DNA of 53,844 nt from NCBI GenBank assembly GCA_000708835.1, contig DF237479.1, positions 4,258-58,101 on the forward strand, read 5' to 3'. This document shows, piece after piece, positions 1 through 11,900 of the stretch (position 1 is its first letter; every line of letters starts with the position of its first letter). The notes under the pieces were generated by a model, which did no database searches, was not told where the DNA came from, and worked only from the letters and a program-made list of their open reading frames with translations. The stretch is from Klebsormidium nitens. Taxonomy: Eukaryota > Streptophyta > Klebsormidiophyceae > Klebsormidiales > Klebsormidiaceae. A program made the position numbers and the translations under genes.

Positions 1-126
1 CTTTAGCAGAATCCTAAACTCTCTCCCATGTCGCTGCCGACGACTCGCCCGTGCTATGTAGCATCGATGGCATTTAAAACGAGCTGGGCAACAGGTGACA
101 GCAATGTTAGACATTTTGTTCTGATA

Positions 127-759
127 TTAAACAAGAAAAAGGATGTGCAAGCTCACCTCGGTGCTCGTCTCCTGTGCAACTCCTTTTGCTCTCGGCCGTA
201 CGCCCTTTGCCATGCCTCGCTCGCCAATCTGGGTCGCCGCCGTGGCCACTGGCCTCTGCTTCAGTCCTCTCGTTGCATTCTGTTGACAGAGAAAGCTCAG
301 CACGCCGTTCGTGAGCTCGAAGCTTTGACTCCAAGGCCCCTTCCCCCTCTGCCGCCGCAAGATGGGCATGTCTTGTCCACCATCCCTCCTGCTGCTCAGT
401 GTGATCGACAGCCTATCGGCGCTCTCTGTCACCACACCTAGCAGATTATGGACGCAAGTCAAGCACACAACATGCTTGCACTGCTTGCTCATCGGAACTC
501 TAGCACTGATCAGGTAGCCCATCAGCACGCCGCGGTTGCTCTTGCGCCATGCAAGCGACACGAGGCCAGCAGGCTCTTTGCTCTTGACCCAGATGCGGTG
601 AGCGCAAGTGAGACACTTGACAGCAACCCACTCCTGGCAGCTCACAAAGTCAACCCTGATTTCACCTAAGGTGATCCCCCTGAGGCTACCTTGCTCAACA
701 GTGTGACCAAGCCCACTGCTGAAATGCTGAAGACTAGCTTGAGACTCCATGGTTATCAC
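127..759 (-). CDS. possible exon of an unrecognised Cys-containing protein
   Basis: A 210-codon open stretch that I do not recognise. It holds two similar CLTC-x-H segments (CLTCAHRIWV and CLTCVHNLLG) that could bind metal or be an internal duplication. Near its 3' end, around 158, a GTGAGC donor-like site follows a basic, Ala/Arg-rich stretch, so the last residues may be intron read-through and the gene may continue beyond the left edge. Length and the donor are the only support; it could be chance. Confidence 0.15.
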   Translation of the reverse strand: MITMESQASLQHFSSGLGHTVEQGSLRGITLGEIRVDFVSCQEWVAVKCLTCAHRIWVKSKEPAGLVSLAWRKSNRGVLMGYLISARVPMSKQCKHVVCLTCVHNLLGVVTESADRLSITLSSRRDGGQDMPILRRQRGKGPWSQSFELTNGVLSFLCQQNATRGLKQRPVATAATQIGERGMAKGVRPRAKGVAQETSTEVSLHILFLV

Positions 760-3700
760 CCCTTCCTTGGCCTACTACTCTGAGGGGGCCGGATCTTCCT
801 AAGCCCCGTGCGCCTCCATCCTGCCTCCTGCTACCCGGTCCGGGAATACCGGGCCCTCGAACTTGCCTATTTGGCCCGATGCCCTCTCCCTAAGTACCTA
901 AAGCCCGACCTCGGCCGGTGGTCCCGGTCGCTTAGCCCTAAGTTCCGATGGTTCGACGCCCGAGGTTTCGAAATGTCTCGAGAACCTTTGCAGGGGTGGT
1001 GACGTGGCAGTCCTCTCCGGTACTCAGTGCAAGAAAATTTAGCGTCACTGCCAAATCCGGCACGACCATTGTCGAACGTGCGCCGTCCGATCCGCCCGGG
1101 TGGATCCTGGCCGTTTATTTAACTCCGAACTTCATTTGGTAGGCCCTTGAATTCGTGTACCATGGGATTCAAATCCCTCTGACTGATGATGCGCCTCTTC
1201 GACGGGCCGGATTCCTCGGGAGAATCTTGTGACGTTCCTGGGCGCCCGTCGAACTCTTTGCATGACAAAATGCCAGCAAAGTTGTCGACAAAGATAGCTC
1301 ACGGTGACGTATCGTCTCGGAAAGTATATTCCGTCGAACACATGCGTGGATCCGACTTTTGATCGCATTTGTTCGGATTAGGGTTGGTTGAGCGCCTGAT
1401 ACCTATTAGGTATAGGGTTTCTTTAGCCATAGGTTCAACTGTAATATGTTTCCTAGGAAGTCGGGCCCCGGCCGCCGTGCTTCTACCGCTTGACACTTTG
1501 CTACACGACCCTCCCTGTCGGCTACATCATAACGTACGGGAGTGTATGTAATGGACCCAATGGTGCATTGATTATCAAACCAAGGTCTTAATTTTTAAAA
1601 CACGACATTTTCCAATGCAATAAGCCCTTTCGGCCATCCGATCAAGACAGGGCAACGCATCGACGGATATTATGAGCTCAAAGCTAGTAAAATCCGATAT
1701 TTATTGCAAGCGAGAGCATAATCACATGGCGGCCGCGCATGCTAGTAGCGCACGCGATTCGCGGTCGATGCAGGGCGGTAGGAAGTAACTGTGGCTAAAC
1801 TAGGGGGATCTTATTCCTGAGAAGCTATAATGGCTGACGGTCGAATGTAATATAAGCCGATATCGAGGATAACACCATAACAAATAACCTAACCATTCCA
1901 TATCTGCCTGCTCCGCACGGGTACCCACCCTAAACCTCCAAGCTAACCCCACCCGTCCTGACTCCTGACTCCTGAGTCCTGACTCGTCGCCCAATTATTA
2001 TCCCTAGTGAAGAGTAAGCATTTTGGGGTTACTAAAAACCCTAACCTAAGGAAACACCCGCTCCGCACCCGTAGCCACCCTAACCCCCTAACTAACCCTA
2101 CCCGTCTCCGTAACTGTTCACTGGCTGTTACTGTTCACTACGTCGATCGGAATCAATTATTCCTGCCGCTTACCTAGGTATTCTCATTGATTTCAACCCT
2201 CATCAATGATAATTTTGGTATTATGCGCAGGCGACAGGCCCGGGCCCCGTACTGGTACGTACTACGTAGGTACTACCGGTACGTATACCTTGCTCCTTTC
2301 GTCGGATTTGACGAGAACCAGAGTCATCTCAACCCAACGCTTACCGCAACGAATTGCACCCCAAACCCCGAAGATAACCCTACTAGGAATCGTCCCTGGG
2401 TATGGCCGGTAGTAACCGTGCGCTCTCCGTACGCGGATCATCAGGACCAGATGTACTGAGACACATGACAATTATGCATGGTCATGGACTCTGCGCGCGG
2501 AGTCTGGACCGCCGTCAGGACTCCGAAGGAGCCTCAGCTCTGAGAGAATCTTTGACATGAAAAGTCTCATGACAGTACTCAAGGTGGTGAAGGATTGCGG
2601 TGGCTGCGGGTGTCGCTTCTTCCGTATACCTACCTACCGGCAGCCTCCAAAACTGAACCGAGACTGTATCAGTGTACGATATGGCGGCAGTTCACCATGA
2701 CCACCCCTGAGGGCCGGCCCCTGCTGTCTTTAAATATCATTGTCAACTCTTTGTTCTCAAGAGCGATAGCTAGGATAGTACTAGGTAGTGTAAGAAATGC
2801 ACTGCCAAACGCAACGTTGTGTTTTTGTACCTGTGAGTTTACCACCGGGGAGGAGCTGAGTCTGGCAGAGCCACAGGTTCGGTGTTCACCGTGATTGAGA
2901 AGCATCTTCAGGTCTGTGACATTTGGTAGCCGCCTCTTCTGACGGGGACCTGCTGTCACATCATCGCGTGCTTTTGTTGAAGTCAATGCTGGAACAACGT
3001 CCTGTGACCTAATGCAGCTTCTGTGCTCCTGGCGCTATCTTGTGAACAAGGGTTGTGGTCACGTCAACTTTAGTTGTTTCCAAGGTCGGAAGTCCTGAAC
3101 GGCTACGTACGTAGCCAAGGACACTTCTGAGGACGTTTGTCACACACATATTGGAGGTGTAAGGTAGATACCGTCAGGGTGTGAAGGACGACTAACACTT
3201 GTAGCAGGGGTCTGCTCGTTCGATATGCTTCTCCTACCTGCTCAGGTAGGGTGGGAGTACTGGCAGCTAGTTTGAAAGTTGCATATGCTTTTTTGATCTG
3301 CTTCTTTAAGCTGACTGCAACTGGTGATGAAGCACATTGCGAAGTCTTCGTCTGCAGTCTGCCTCGTTGTCAGTCTCTTCTTCATGGTCAGCTTTCGCCT
3401 TTGCTCTCAAAAAGTGGTGTTACATAGCCAAAACTCAATCCCTATTTAAGTTCAGACGATGCAGTTTTGAGAGAGGCGTAAAAGGATGAGCTAGAATCAG
3501 CACATTTGCAGCTTGTAGTCACCGCCACCCCCACTTCACATCTGCCAACATGCATCTGTTGTATGCTCTTTAGAAGCCAGTGCGCCATTTGACAAGCCAA
3601 TCTGCTTTAAAGCTTCTACTAGAGTTGTGAATGGGTCGACAAGATGACAAGATCCGATGTCACCTCTCAGTAAGTGACTAGAAGTACTGAAGCGCATTGC

Positions 3701-5017
3701 ACTGGGGTGTAGCTAACAGAAGAAGTGTCCTGCATGCATGCGGACCAGTGGTTGTGTTTCCCATACTTTTCTGCAATTCTACTTTCTCCATTCTGCTTGT
3801 TTGGCTGCCTCTCAATGCAAGTTTTTGTGGAACCAGTTGCTCTGCGCCCTAACCCAAACGACTTAGGTGTCCCCACCTGCTTGTCTAAGCCTCTTTCCGA
3901 AATTGGTTTGCAAAAGGCAAGGGCCTTGGACGGGGCCAGCTTGCTATCTCGGAAGTTGAACCTGCCCCAAAAGATATCTCTTCCTTTTGCAATTGTCTTC
4001 TACGATCTGCTGAATCTTCTCGTTTAGAACTGCCAAATTGAATGGTGAACCGTTTTCTTGTTTTAAAAGGCTGCACCAGCGCCACTTCTGAGGGGCAGGG
4101 CAGATTGGGGAGACAACTGCATGAACCAAAACTCTGGTCCCCTTAGTCCATTCACTGCTGAAAACACTACCATTGACAAAAAGCAAGGGGTGTGTAATGA
4201 TGCCCTCTGTGGATTGCAGGGAGGTTCAGGAAGACCCGGTGGAGGTGTCAACCGATCAGCAGTATGGTCAGGCGAGGGGCGGAGATTGTCCATTCATGGT
4301 CCTAGCAAGCGGTTGAAGAAGGATGCAGGTGTATCACAGACTTTGACAGGTCTAGGGGTAAGCGCAAGGTCTCCCTTTTTGCTTCTTATTGACAAATGTC
4401 TGCAGGTCGATTCTTTCAGATGAGTATCTTGGAATCGGTGGACTTTGTGTTGGTCATTTGTATGTCAGCCCTGCTGCTCTTAAAACACATTTTAGCACAC
4501 TTAGTACCAAACTCCCTGGCTCGCAATCTCTCCTTTTCCAGAAACTCATTATCATTTCAGAAATCTCTGCAGATGGAAAGAGCACAGTCCATGATGGAAA
4601 AGCATCCTGATAAGAACTCAAGGAGACAAAGCAGATTATCTAGAGTTGTTATCCACCAACTCCCTAGTAGTTAGAAGTTCTTGTGAAAGCGGCTTAGCAG
4701 GGCAGAAAAACAATCATCGAGAGACAGCCACTCCTCGGTAGGAATTGATTCTTGTCAGAAATCGGAGGGTCATGTGGTTGATTTGTTGGAACGATTTACC
4801 CGGAAGAGTACATCTCGTTCTTGAAACATTGAAATGATGCTTGAACTAAAATACAAATACTTCTGAAGAAAGCAGATCACAGAAGATGACCTCCAGTCCA
4901 TACTCTTCTGTAGAGGGCTCAGAGCTTGTTTTGTTCATCCGCCTTTTGTCCAACAAGTCAAGAATCGGTTAGGCTGCTCCACAAAAGCCTGTAATCAGTG
5001 CGCTTTCATCCCTGCAG
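760..5017. other. no gene called; one acceptor-donor bracketed candidate
   Basis: Open frames here are short and compositionally random, and I see no known domain. The one segment that looks exon-like is 4220-4328 on the plus strand: it follows TTGCAG, precedes GTGTAT, and one frame reads a Gly/Arg/Ser-rich, basic peptide (GGSGRPGGGVNRS...KRLKK). It could belong to a 5' part of the glycosyltransferase-like gene downstream, but I cannot join it by phase. Confidence 0.3.
1890..2170. repeat. imperfect ~150-bp tandem duplication
   Basis: The segment from CTCCGCACGG at 1911 recurs from CTCCGCACCC at 2061, 150 bp later, followed in both copies by similar CACCCTAA-CTAACCC-ACCCGTC blocks and later by CAATTATT. 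The first copy also holds short CTGACTC runs near 1957-1985. The duplication is diverged and non-coding. Confidence 0.6.
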
Positions 5018-5750
5018 GTTCTTATCAGCGCATGCGTTCTGATATCCCTTTACGGCTTCGCCGGTCATCAGATCAGAGTCGCCTGTAACTCATACGACAG
5101 CGGTCGTAATGAGTCCGCGGGGGCACAGAGATCTGCAATTGCATCCGCGTGCGCCTTCAAGATTGTTGTAAGTTTCGGTCTGCTGTCTCGATTGAAAAGA
5201 TGGTTTCGTTGGGAGATGGTATTTCTTTCTGCAAAGCAATCAGGGAAGCACTTTCTGAACGGATATATGGATAGGAGAGCTGCTGGAAAGAGATCTGCAA
5301 CCCCTCTGCTGATCCGACTTCAATGGCCGTATCGTTTAGCTCCTTGCTCCTTTCACCACCATTCGGTAGCGGAAAGGAGCTATTCAATGATAGTAACCTT
5401 GGACCAATCTCATCAATGGAAAGGATATTCTTGTCCATTTTTTTTGCATCGAGGTTGCAACTACGCCAGGGCTGTACTTCTTTCATATATACACTGCTCG
5501 TGGTAGACTCTCTTCGAGGTTGTCTGCATGTGCTGATATACTCAACGTTTAGGTAGCGTTTGAAGAGTCAGGAGACTTTACAGAGTTTCGTTCAGAGGAT
5601 TTGAGTAGGAAACCCTGAGTCATGCATGCCCTGTGCTTTACGTCGACGAAGAGAGTGGTCCCCCTCTTCGAAATCAACCACATCTGTTTGCTGAAGTCCT
5701 GTCCATGTGTTCCTCAATCGTTGAATGTTCCGGGGTCCCAGTCCCAAACG
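5018..5750 (+). CDS. candidate upstream exons of the glycosyltransferase-like gene
   Basis: Two exon-like blocks. Exon A (5018-5167, 150 bp) has a CTGCAG acceptor and GTAAGT donor; in phase 0 it reads a hydrophobic stretch (VLISACVLISLYGFAG) and then a Cys/Ser-rich segment, which would suit a type II membrane anchor. Exon B (5609-5750) follows TTGAGTAG, ends at GTATGT and reads ETLSHACPVLYVDEESG and onward, finishing in phase 1. A and B join in phase. Joining B to the catalytic exon needs an acceptor at 6050/6051 rather than the stronger one at 6001, so linkage is inferred. No start codon is identified. Confidence 0.35.
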
Positions 5751-6001
5751 GTATGTAGATTGGACTTTCCAAGCAGTACTGCCGTGAAGAAATATGTTGA
5801 AGCTTCAGGCAACGTCCAACCGGCAACGAACTAGACTCAACCTAAGAAGCATCCGTTCCCAGTGCAGACGCAATGTGACAGTATCTTCACCATTACTAAT
5901 AACATTTCGTCCCGCGTTCTGTTTGTTTCACTTTCTCATTCTTCTACTTTCTTCTATTTGTTTTACTTGTTTCTGATTGCACTGCTTTCTTTTTTTCATA
6001 G

Positions 6002-7073
6002 GCCACCCCTGCTTGGGCTCCAATGAGCAGCTTACTTCCAAGTTGGACAGACCCCCGCTCTCCTGTTACTCTAACAAACAACACCAGCCGTCAAAGCAGC
6101 CCGGAAACGAAAACTCCGCTCGCCTCCCGCGCTTCGTCAAAGCCAGCCCCCGCCTCTAGTTGGTCCCTTCTCCATCCGAAAACTTGGCTCCAAGGCCTGT
6201 CACCTTTCGAAGCCGTCTCCCTGCTGACGTCAGAAGCGCGCGTCATCCTGACCCCCGTGCGCAACGCGCGGTTCGTCGTGAGCCTCACGACGTCGCCGAA
6301 GCGCGTCGGTTTCCTGGAACCCGTCCTGACGTCACTCCTGCAGAACAGCCTCAAGCCTGACGTCATCATCGTGAACCTCCCGTTCGTCTTCCTGCGCGAC
6401 GGCTCCATCTTCGGCGAGCTCCCCAAGTTCCTGACGTCAGCCCCGGGGGTTTTGGTAAACCGGTGCGAGGACGTCGGCCCCGCGACGAAGATCCTCGGCG
6501 CGCTCCCGCTCGCGCGCGGCCCCGACGACGTCATCATCGCCGTGGATGACGACATCTGGTACCCCCGGCACCACCTCAAGAAGCTCTACCTCAAGTCCGG
6601 AGAGGATCGTCACCGGAAAAAGCGCGCTTCCGGGTTTCATGCTGGAGGGTTTTTCCGGGGTGGTCTACCGGCGCCGCTTTTTCGGCGACCCGGCTGCGCT
6701 CGCGAGCTGGTTCAAGGCCGCCCCGACGAGCTGCTTCCTGGCCGACGACTTCGTGCTGTCTAACTACATGCTTAACCGGGGGTTAACCTTTGCCACGTGT
6801 AATACGAGGTACGAGGGCCGGTTGTTGCGGCGACTGGGGTTAGGGCCGGTGCCTTTAGAGCACGGGCTCAGGTCTGACGCGTTGCATCTAGGGGCGGATC
6901 AGAAGTCCAAGGGGAATCGAGAAAACTATGCCATATGCAGGAAGTTTCTCGAGAGCGAAGCCTTGCTGTTCCCCGGTTTTCCGGACACGAGCTCGGTCTA
7001 TTTTGACAGGGCGGCGTTTCCGAGCCAGCGCGAAGCTGCAATTCAGGAGGCTCTCTTCAATCAGTCCGTTTGA
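6002..7073 (+). CDS. glycosyltransferase-like protein (GT-A fold), frameshifted
   Basis: The last exon follows a T-rich acceptor (TTTTTTTCATAG, ending 6001) and stops with TGA at 7071-7073. It reads FVVSLTTSPKR, then KPDVIIVNLP, then IIAVDDDIWYP at about 6536-6564. That Asp triplet after a hydrophobic strand is the metal and nucleotide-sugar binding (DXD) signature of GT-A glycosyltransferases, so a sugar-transfer role is inferred; donor and acceptor are unknown. After LKKLYLKS (about 6595) the frame degenerates into Arg-rich nonsense up to a stop at 6761. The next frame over, from about 6600, continues sensibly (ALPGFMLEGFSGVVYRRRFF ... CFLADDFVLSNYM) to the stop. So one base appears inserted, or two lost, between about 6590 and 6625. 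It may be an assembly error, or the gene may be decaying. Coding GC is high, with repeated TGACGTCA octamers. Confidence 0.6.
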
Positions 7074-8913
7074 GATTATTCCGCCGTTGATATTCCGCTG
7101 AAAAATAAGGCTGGCGAAACTCGTATTAGGCTTGAGAAGTTACACTCAAAAGGGATCATTGTTGCCTGCTCGACTCCAATGTACAGATAGCTCCCCTTTT
7201 CCAGCGACATTCTTGCGCATCTACTAGTTGCCGTTAATTGATTAAGAACCAGCGGGATGCCAATAGGCCGTAACTTATATCAGTAGGGCAGTCGAACTTG
7301 TGAATCAACAAGCCGGTCAGACTCGCAGCTCAAGCGCGCTAGAGAGAAAAGTTCAGCACTGAGTTATCATAGCTGCTAAAGAACAAACGGCTATCTTTAA
7401 ACAGTCAGTCCGCGAGGGTGGTCGAATCAGGAGCAACTGTCTGTTTAGGGATTCAAGTAGTATAAACCTTTTGTTTGTTTACACTCTTAGCTACCGGAAT
7501 TTGAATCGTGTTGGCCAACACGAGAAGAAACATGTAGAAACAGGTCATGACCGTGCGCCTCAAACCTTTGACGCGGTCAACCGGTGGGGTCCTGCACAAG
7601 CGTGTAAGACATGTAAGGATTATATTCATTGATTCGTAGAAGAGACTTTGTTGTAGAAGAGTCACGTTTCCGACGTGCATAGCCTGCTGTTAGTACTGCA
7701 TTCGTCAGCATCATTGCATACACCATTTGGCCACGACCACGTCCAGTATAGCTAATCGTTCATCCAGAGCTAGTCATTCCTGTATACAGCTGCTGGATTG
7801 GCTTGATGTAATACTGTCTGACGCGGTACCTCATCGTCCCAGCTAGCATGTGTCAGACGACTTTAGAAACTAAGAGCCAGCATGCTGGTTACTCGATGGT
7901 GCAATGCCACTTGTTTGCGGACGTATGTATCAGCCGCTCGCGCCTCGCATTAGCAGAAGCGAACACGCTAATATCGTTTGACCGTCTTTAAATGACGTGT
8001 ACACGAGTCGCTTCAGTCAAGCTCCCGCCCGGTCACACATCCGTGGTCGTAAAATATGCAGTCGATCGATTGGCACACTAAACTTGGAGACAAACCAATA
8101 TTGTGTACCAGACCGGTCAGCAGGTTGTTTGCGGCGCAGGAGTATATTTCACTTGCTCGGCTCATAGTCCGTGAAACGCCGCCAGTTCTATGTGATATTG
8201 TCGAGGAGCAACAGGACTAGTCAATTGCTGTTGATTTGGAGGGTATTTTGGCAGCAACCCGCATGTTTCGAAGTCTGTTCAATTATACAGACTTTTGTGC
8301 AATTTTCTCAGTGACAAGTAATGCTACGCAGGCTTATAGATGCGGTGTTGGTGATAACGAGGCCACTTATTCCCGTTCCGCCAGATCCGGAAGCAGTGCC
8401 CACGATCGGCGAGTCGCCTCGGCCCTGCACGACAAATACCACAACATATTTTTCAGAGAACAAAATAGGATTCTGACGTGGCGGCGGTTCGAATGTGCTG
8501 GTGAATCGTGCTTCAAAGGAGCCTTCGGTTTAATTTCGTTGTGCCGTCAAATCATGGTTTCGCCCAGTCATAAAAGCTATCGAAGCCACGAAGCCCAGCA
8601 AGATCACATCTGCACAAAAGCGCTCGAGATCGAGAGGATATTAAATTGACAGTCTTAAGAGCGCCGCATCTCCACCTGTGAGCCAAGAAATTTCTGTACC
8701 GATCCAGTAACCCGAGTACACGCCGGCTCCCTACCTACGGACGATCCGGCAATCTCGGTCACCTGGAAAAATTAGGAATTCTCACTTCGCCAGCCAGCCC
8801 TTTCAGCAGAAATTGTTGAAGCGTCTGGTCTCAATCTGGTCATCCGGGCTGGAGAGGGCTTCCCACAAACCCACGAAGTTGACAAAGTTACACAGAACTC
8901 GAGATGCGTTGCC
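7074..8913. other. convergent intergenic region, no gene supported
   Basis: This lies between the 3' ends of the glycosyltransferase-like gene and the CLC gene. The only long frame is 137 codons at 8236-8649 (+), which I do not recognise and which lacks any domain, targeting or splice evidence. No RNA gene was recognised. Confidence 0.4.
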
Positions 8914-11900
8914 TCACCTGCAGGCTAACGAGATGTTGTCCCGGTCGAGCAACCCGAGCAGTCGCCGGCTCACGTTGTCCGCGATAACCGGCAGCTGCCT
9001 GAGGCCACGTGGCAGCATGGCGCGCTGCGCGGCCTCGAGCGTCGTCTCGGGGGTCACGGTCAGCAGCCCGTGCCGCCGTTTCCAGTTACTGCAAACCTCG
9101 GTCACTAACCGTGTGTCAACCTGAAAGACAGACGGCAGGACGTCGTCAGTGGACGGCTCTACTTTCCAGTTACTGCAAACCTCGGTCACACGTGACGACC
9201 TGAGGACAGACGAGGAGACGTCGTCAGCGGACGGCTCGTACTTTGGTAATGGAAGCTGCATTCATTCAGTGTAAACTTGGAAAGGTAGGAATCAAACAGT
9301 GTTGGCCTGTGGGTAGTCAGCTGAGCCGCCGAGATCCTTCAAATTGACGACCAGAAGTCCAAACAATTACCCCGTGCAAAATCACTAGCGCCTGCACTTG
9401 CGAGCAGCCCCCAGCACCCGTTGCCGTCATATTCATCTCCGCCTGCACTTCTGCCAAAGCCAAAATCCTGGAACCTTGACAATCCCGGAAGTCGGGGCTC
9501 CAAAACCTCAACCATTTTGAAAAATGACCAGCGCCTGCGCTTGAGCGCGCCCGCCCACAGCGGCGGCCGTCTCTTCCGCCTCCACTTGCACGTCTGCCAA
9601 CGTCAGAATCCTGAAACCCTAACAACCCTAGGACTTGAACGTCAAAAACCCCACTCTTTCGAGGACTTACCAACGCCTGCGCTTGCGCGCGCCCCCCCGC
9701 GGCGGCCGCCGTCTTTTTCGCCTCCGCCTGGACGTCAGCCAACGTCAGGATCCCCTCGAGCACTCCCCCTTCCCCCACGACGAGCGCGCACCACTGGCGA
9801 GACGCCAGCATCGCCGCGACGGTCTCACGCACCGTCGCGGTGTTTGGGACCGTCATAAACGTTTGCGACATGGCAGTCGCGACCGTCATTTCGGACATGA
9901 GCTCCTCCTCGCTCATCACCTGCCACGTGGCGGATTTGACGTCAGCAGGAAAATTGTGACGTCAGCTTTCGTGAACTGTTGCGGTGTTTGGGACCGTCAT
10001 GAACGTTTGCGACATCTCGGTTGCGACCGTCATCTCGAACATGAGTTCTTCCTCGCTCATCACCTGCCACGTGGCGACAAGCACGTCATCAAAAGGAAAA
10101 ATGACGTCAGATTTCGTGCGCTGTTGCGGTGTTCGGAACCGTCATAAACGTTTGCGACATCGCGGTCGCAACCGTCATCTCGGACATTAGTTCCTCCTCG
10201 CTCATCACCCGCCACGTGGCAAAAAGCACGTCACTTGAAGGACAATCTGACGTCAGTCCGGCATACTGTGTTTGGAACCGTCATGAAGGTTTGCGACATC
10301 GTAACCGCGACTGTTGTCTCGGACATGAGCTTCCTCAAACTCATCACCTGCCACGTGGAATATAAGCGTTGTATTGACTGCACACTTCGACAATCGTGGG
10401 GAGAGACACGAAACCCTAGCCTCGAAGCTCAGCGCTATCGACAATCTCGGAAATAGTTTCCAAGATAACCTGCTACGAGCATTGGAGGGGGAAGTAAATT
10501 GTGACTTTGGCTCGACAGTGTTGGGAAAACTAGGGTATCTGCAACGTTGGAGCTTCACTTAGTAGCGCAACGTTCGGGTTGTTCGTGACGCATTGACGAC
10601 TGGCAAAGCGGCGGTCATTTTGAAAGCTTAGGAGCTCCTCCTTGGGATGGTCACCGCAAACGCCTGAGCTCTAACGGAAATAAAACGATTTACAAGCCCC
10701 GAATCATCGATCCAAAAGCAGTCAAGTTCCCTGTATCGAACCCTTAGACAGCAATAATCTAAATCACACAGTTCTTTCTGGTGTCCTCTAATGCATCCGC
10801 TAAAAAGGGAAAGTCGAAGGTCTTCAAATCGACTTCTCCCTTTACGTGTGAGCCCCTGTAGCCTTGACTTCGGACATCTCAAGGGTCCTCGAGACCTACC
10901 TTGGACTTGCCACGCGGAGTCTCAGTAAACCACTCAAACGTTGGCCTCAACATAGAATGGACACCCGTTAACGTTTGTGAATTCCAACCATGGTCCTCAC
11001 CTCGGGTCCCGCAACGCACAGCGACGTCTCGAGCGAACACAGCTCCCCCTCGTCGTCCTCAAACCCATCCATCGGTATACTCTTCTCCTCCCGCAAAAAC
11101 ACCGGCGCACCGTTCGTATATAAAACCGGGCCCTTGCTGCTGGCTGCTAACCAATCCGACGCGTTTTCTACAAGGGTCATACTTTCTCCGAGCAAACTGG
11201 GTTTGCTTAACCGGATTTCGGTCGGGGCGTAGTTTAGCAAACCGGGTTCGACTGTCTGTACAGCGGCTGTTGCTTCTAAGCCTACGCTAGCGGTTTGCAG
11301 GTTAGGCAGAGGGTTAAGAGTCGGGTTTGCGAGGACACCGGCCGTAACGGCAGCCCCGTTTGAGCCCACAGCATTACTCAACCCGTTCTGTAACCTCTGA
11401 ACCGCCTGCTCGCGCCGTTCCGCCTCCGCCTGCCGTTTCCGCCGCCTTTTCTCTTCCTCCGCACTTTTGCTCGCGAGCGAAGACACCCACGAACTCAACC
11501 CGACGGCGCCCATCAGCGGCAATATGATCTGGTAATCTTGTGTCAACTCGAACAAGAGTAGGACTGCAGTCAGCGGCACTTGACACACGCCCGCGAGCAT
11601 CGCGGCCATTCCCACCAGCGCGTACGCCTGCGGCTCGGCCAGTGAGAATTCCCCGAAGCTGAACCGCGGGTCGGCCGCCGCGAAAAAAGCGCCCGCGAGC
11701 TTCGCGTACGCGCTCCCGAGCGCGGCGCCCATGAAAAGCGATGGTGCGTAGACGCCGCCCACAAGGCCAGAGCCGCGGCAGAGGGCCGTGGCGACCAGCT
11801 TCACTCCGACTAGCTGAAGGAGGAGGCCTGCGAAAGGAAGCAAGTGGGATCAGTTCGGTCCCATGTCACCTGAGGGATTATTACAGCTGTCTCGCAAGTG

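Noticed and set aside
2035-2115. CCCTAA-rich sequence resembling telomere repeat
   Set aside because: The CCCTAA words are irregular and part of a 150-bp tandem duplication, not a telomeric array.
5157-5486. 109-codon minus-strand open frame
   Set aside because: Overlaps the better candidate exon on the other strand and has no family resemblance.
8236-8649. 137-codon plus-strand open frame
   Set aside because: No recognisable motif or supporting signal; kept only as part of the intergenic note.
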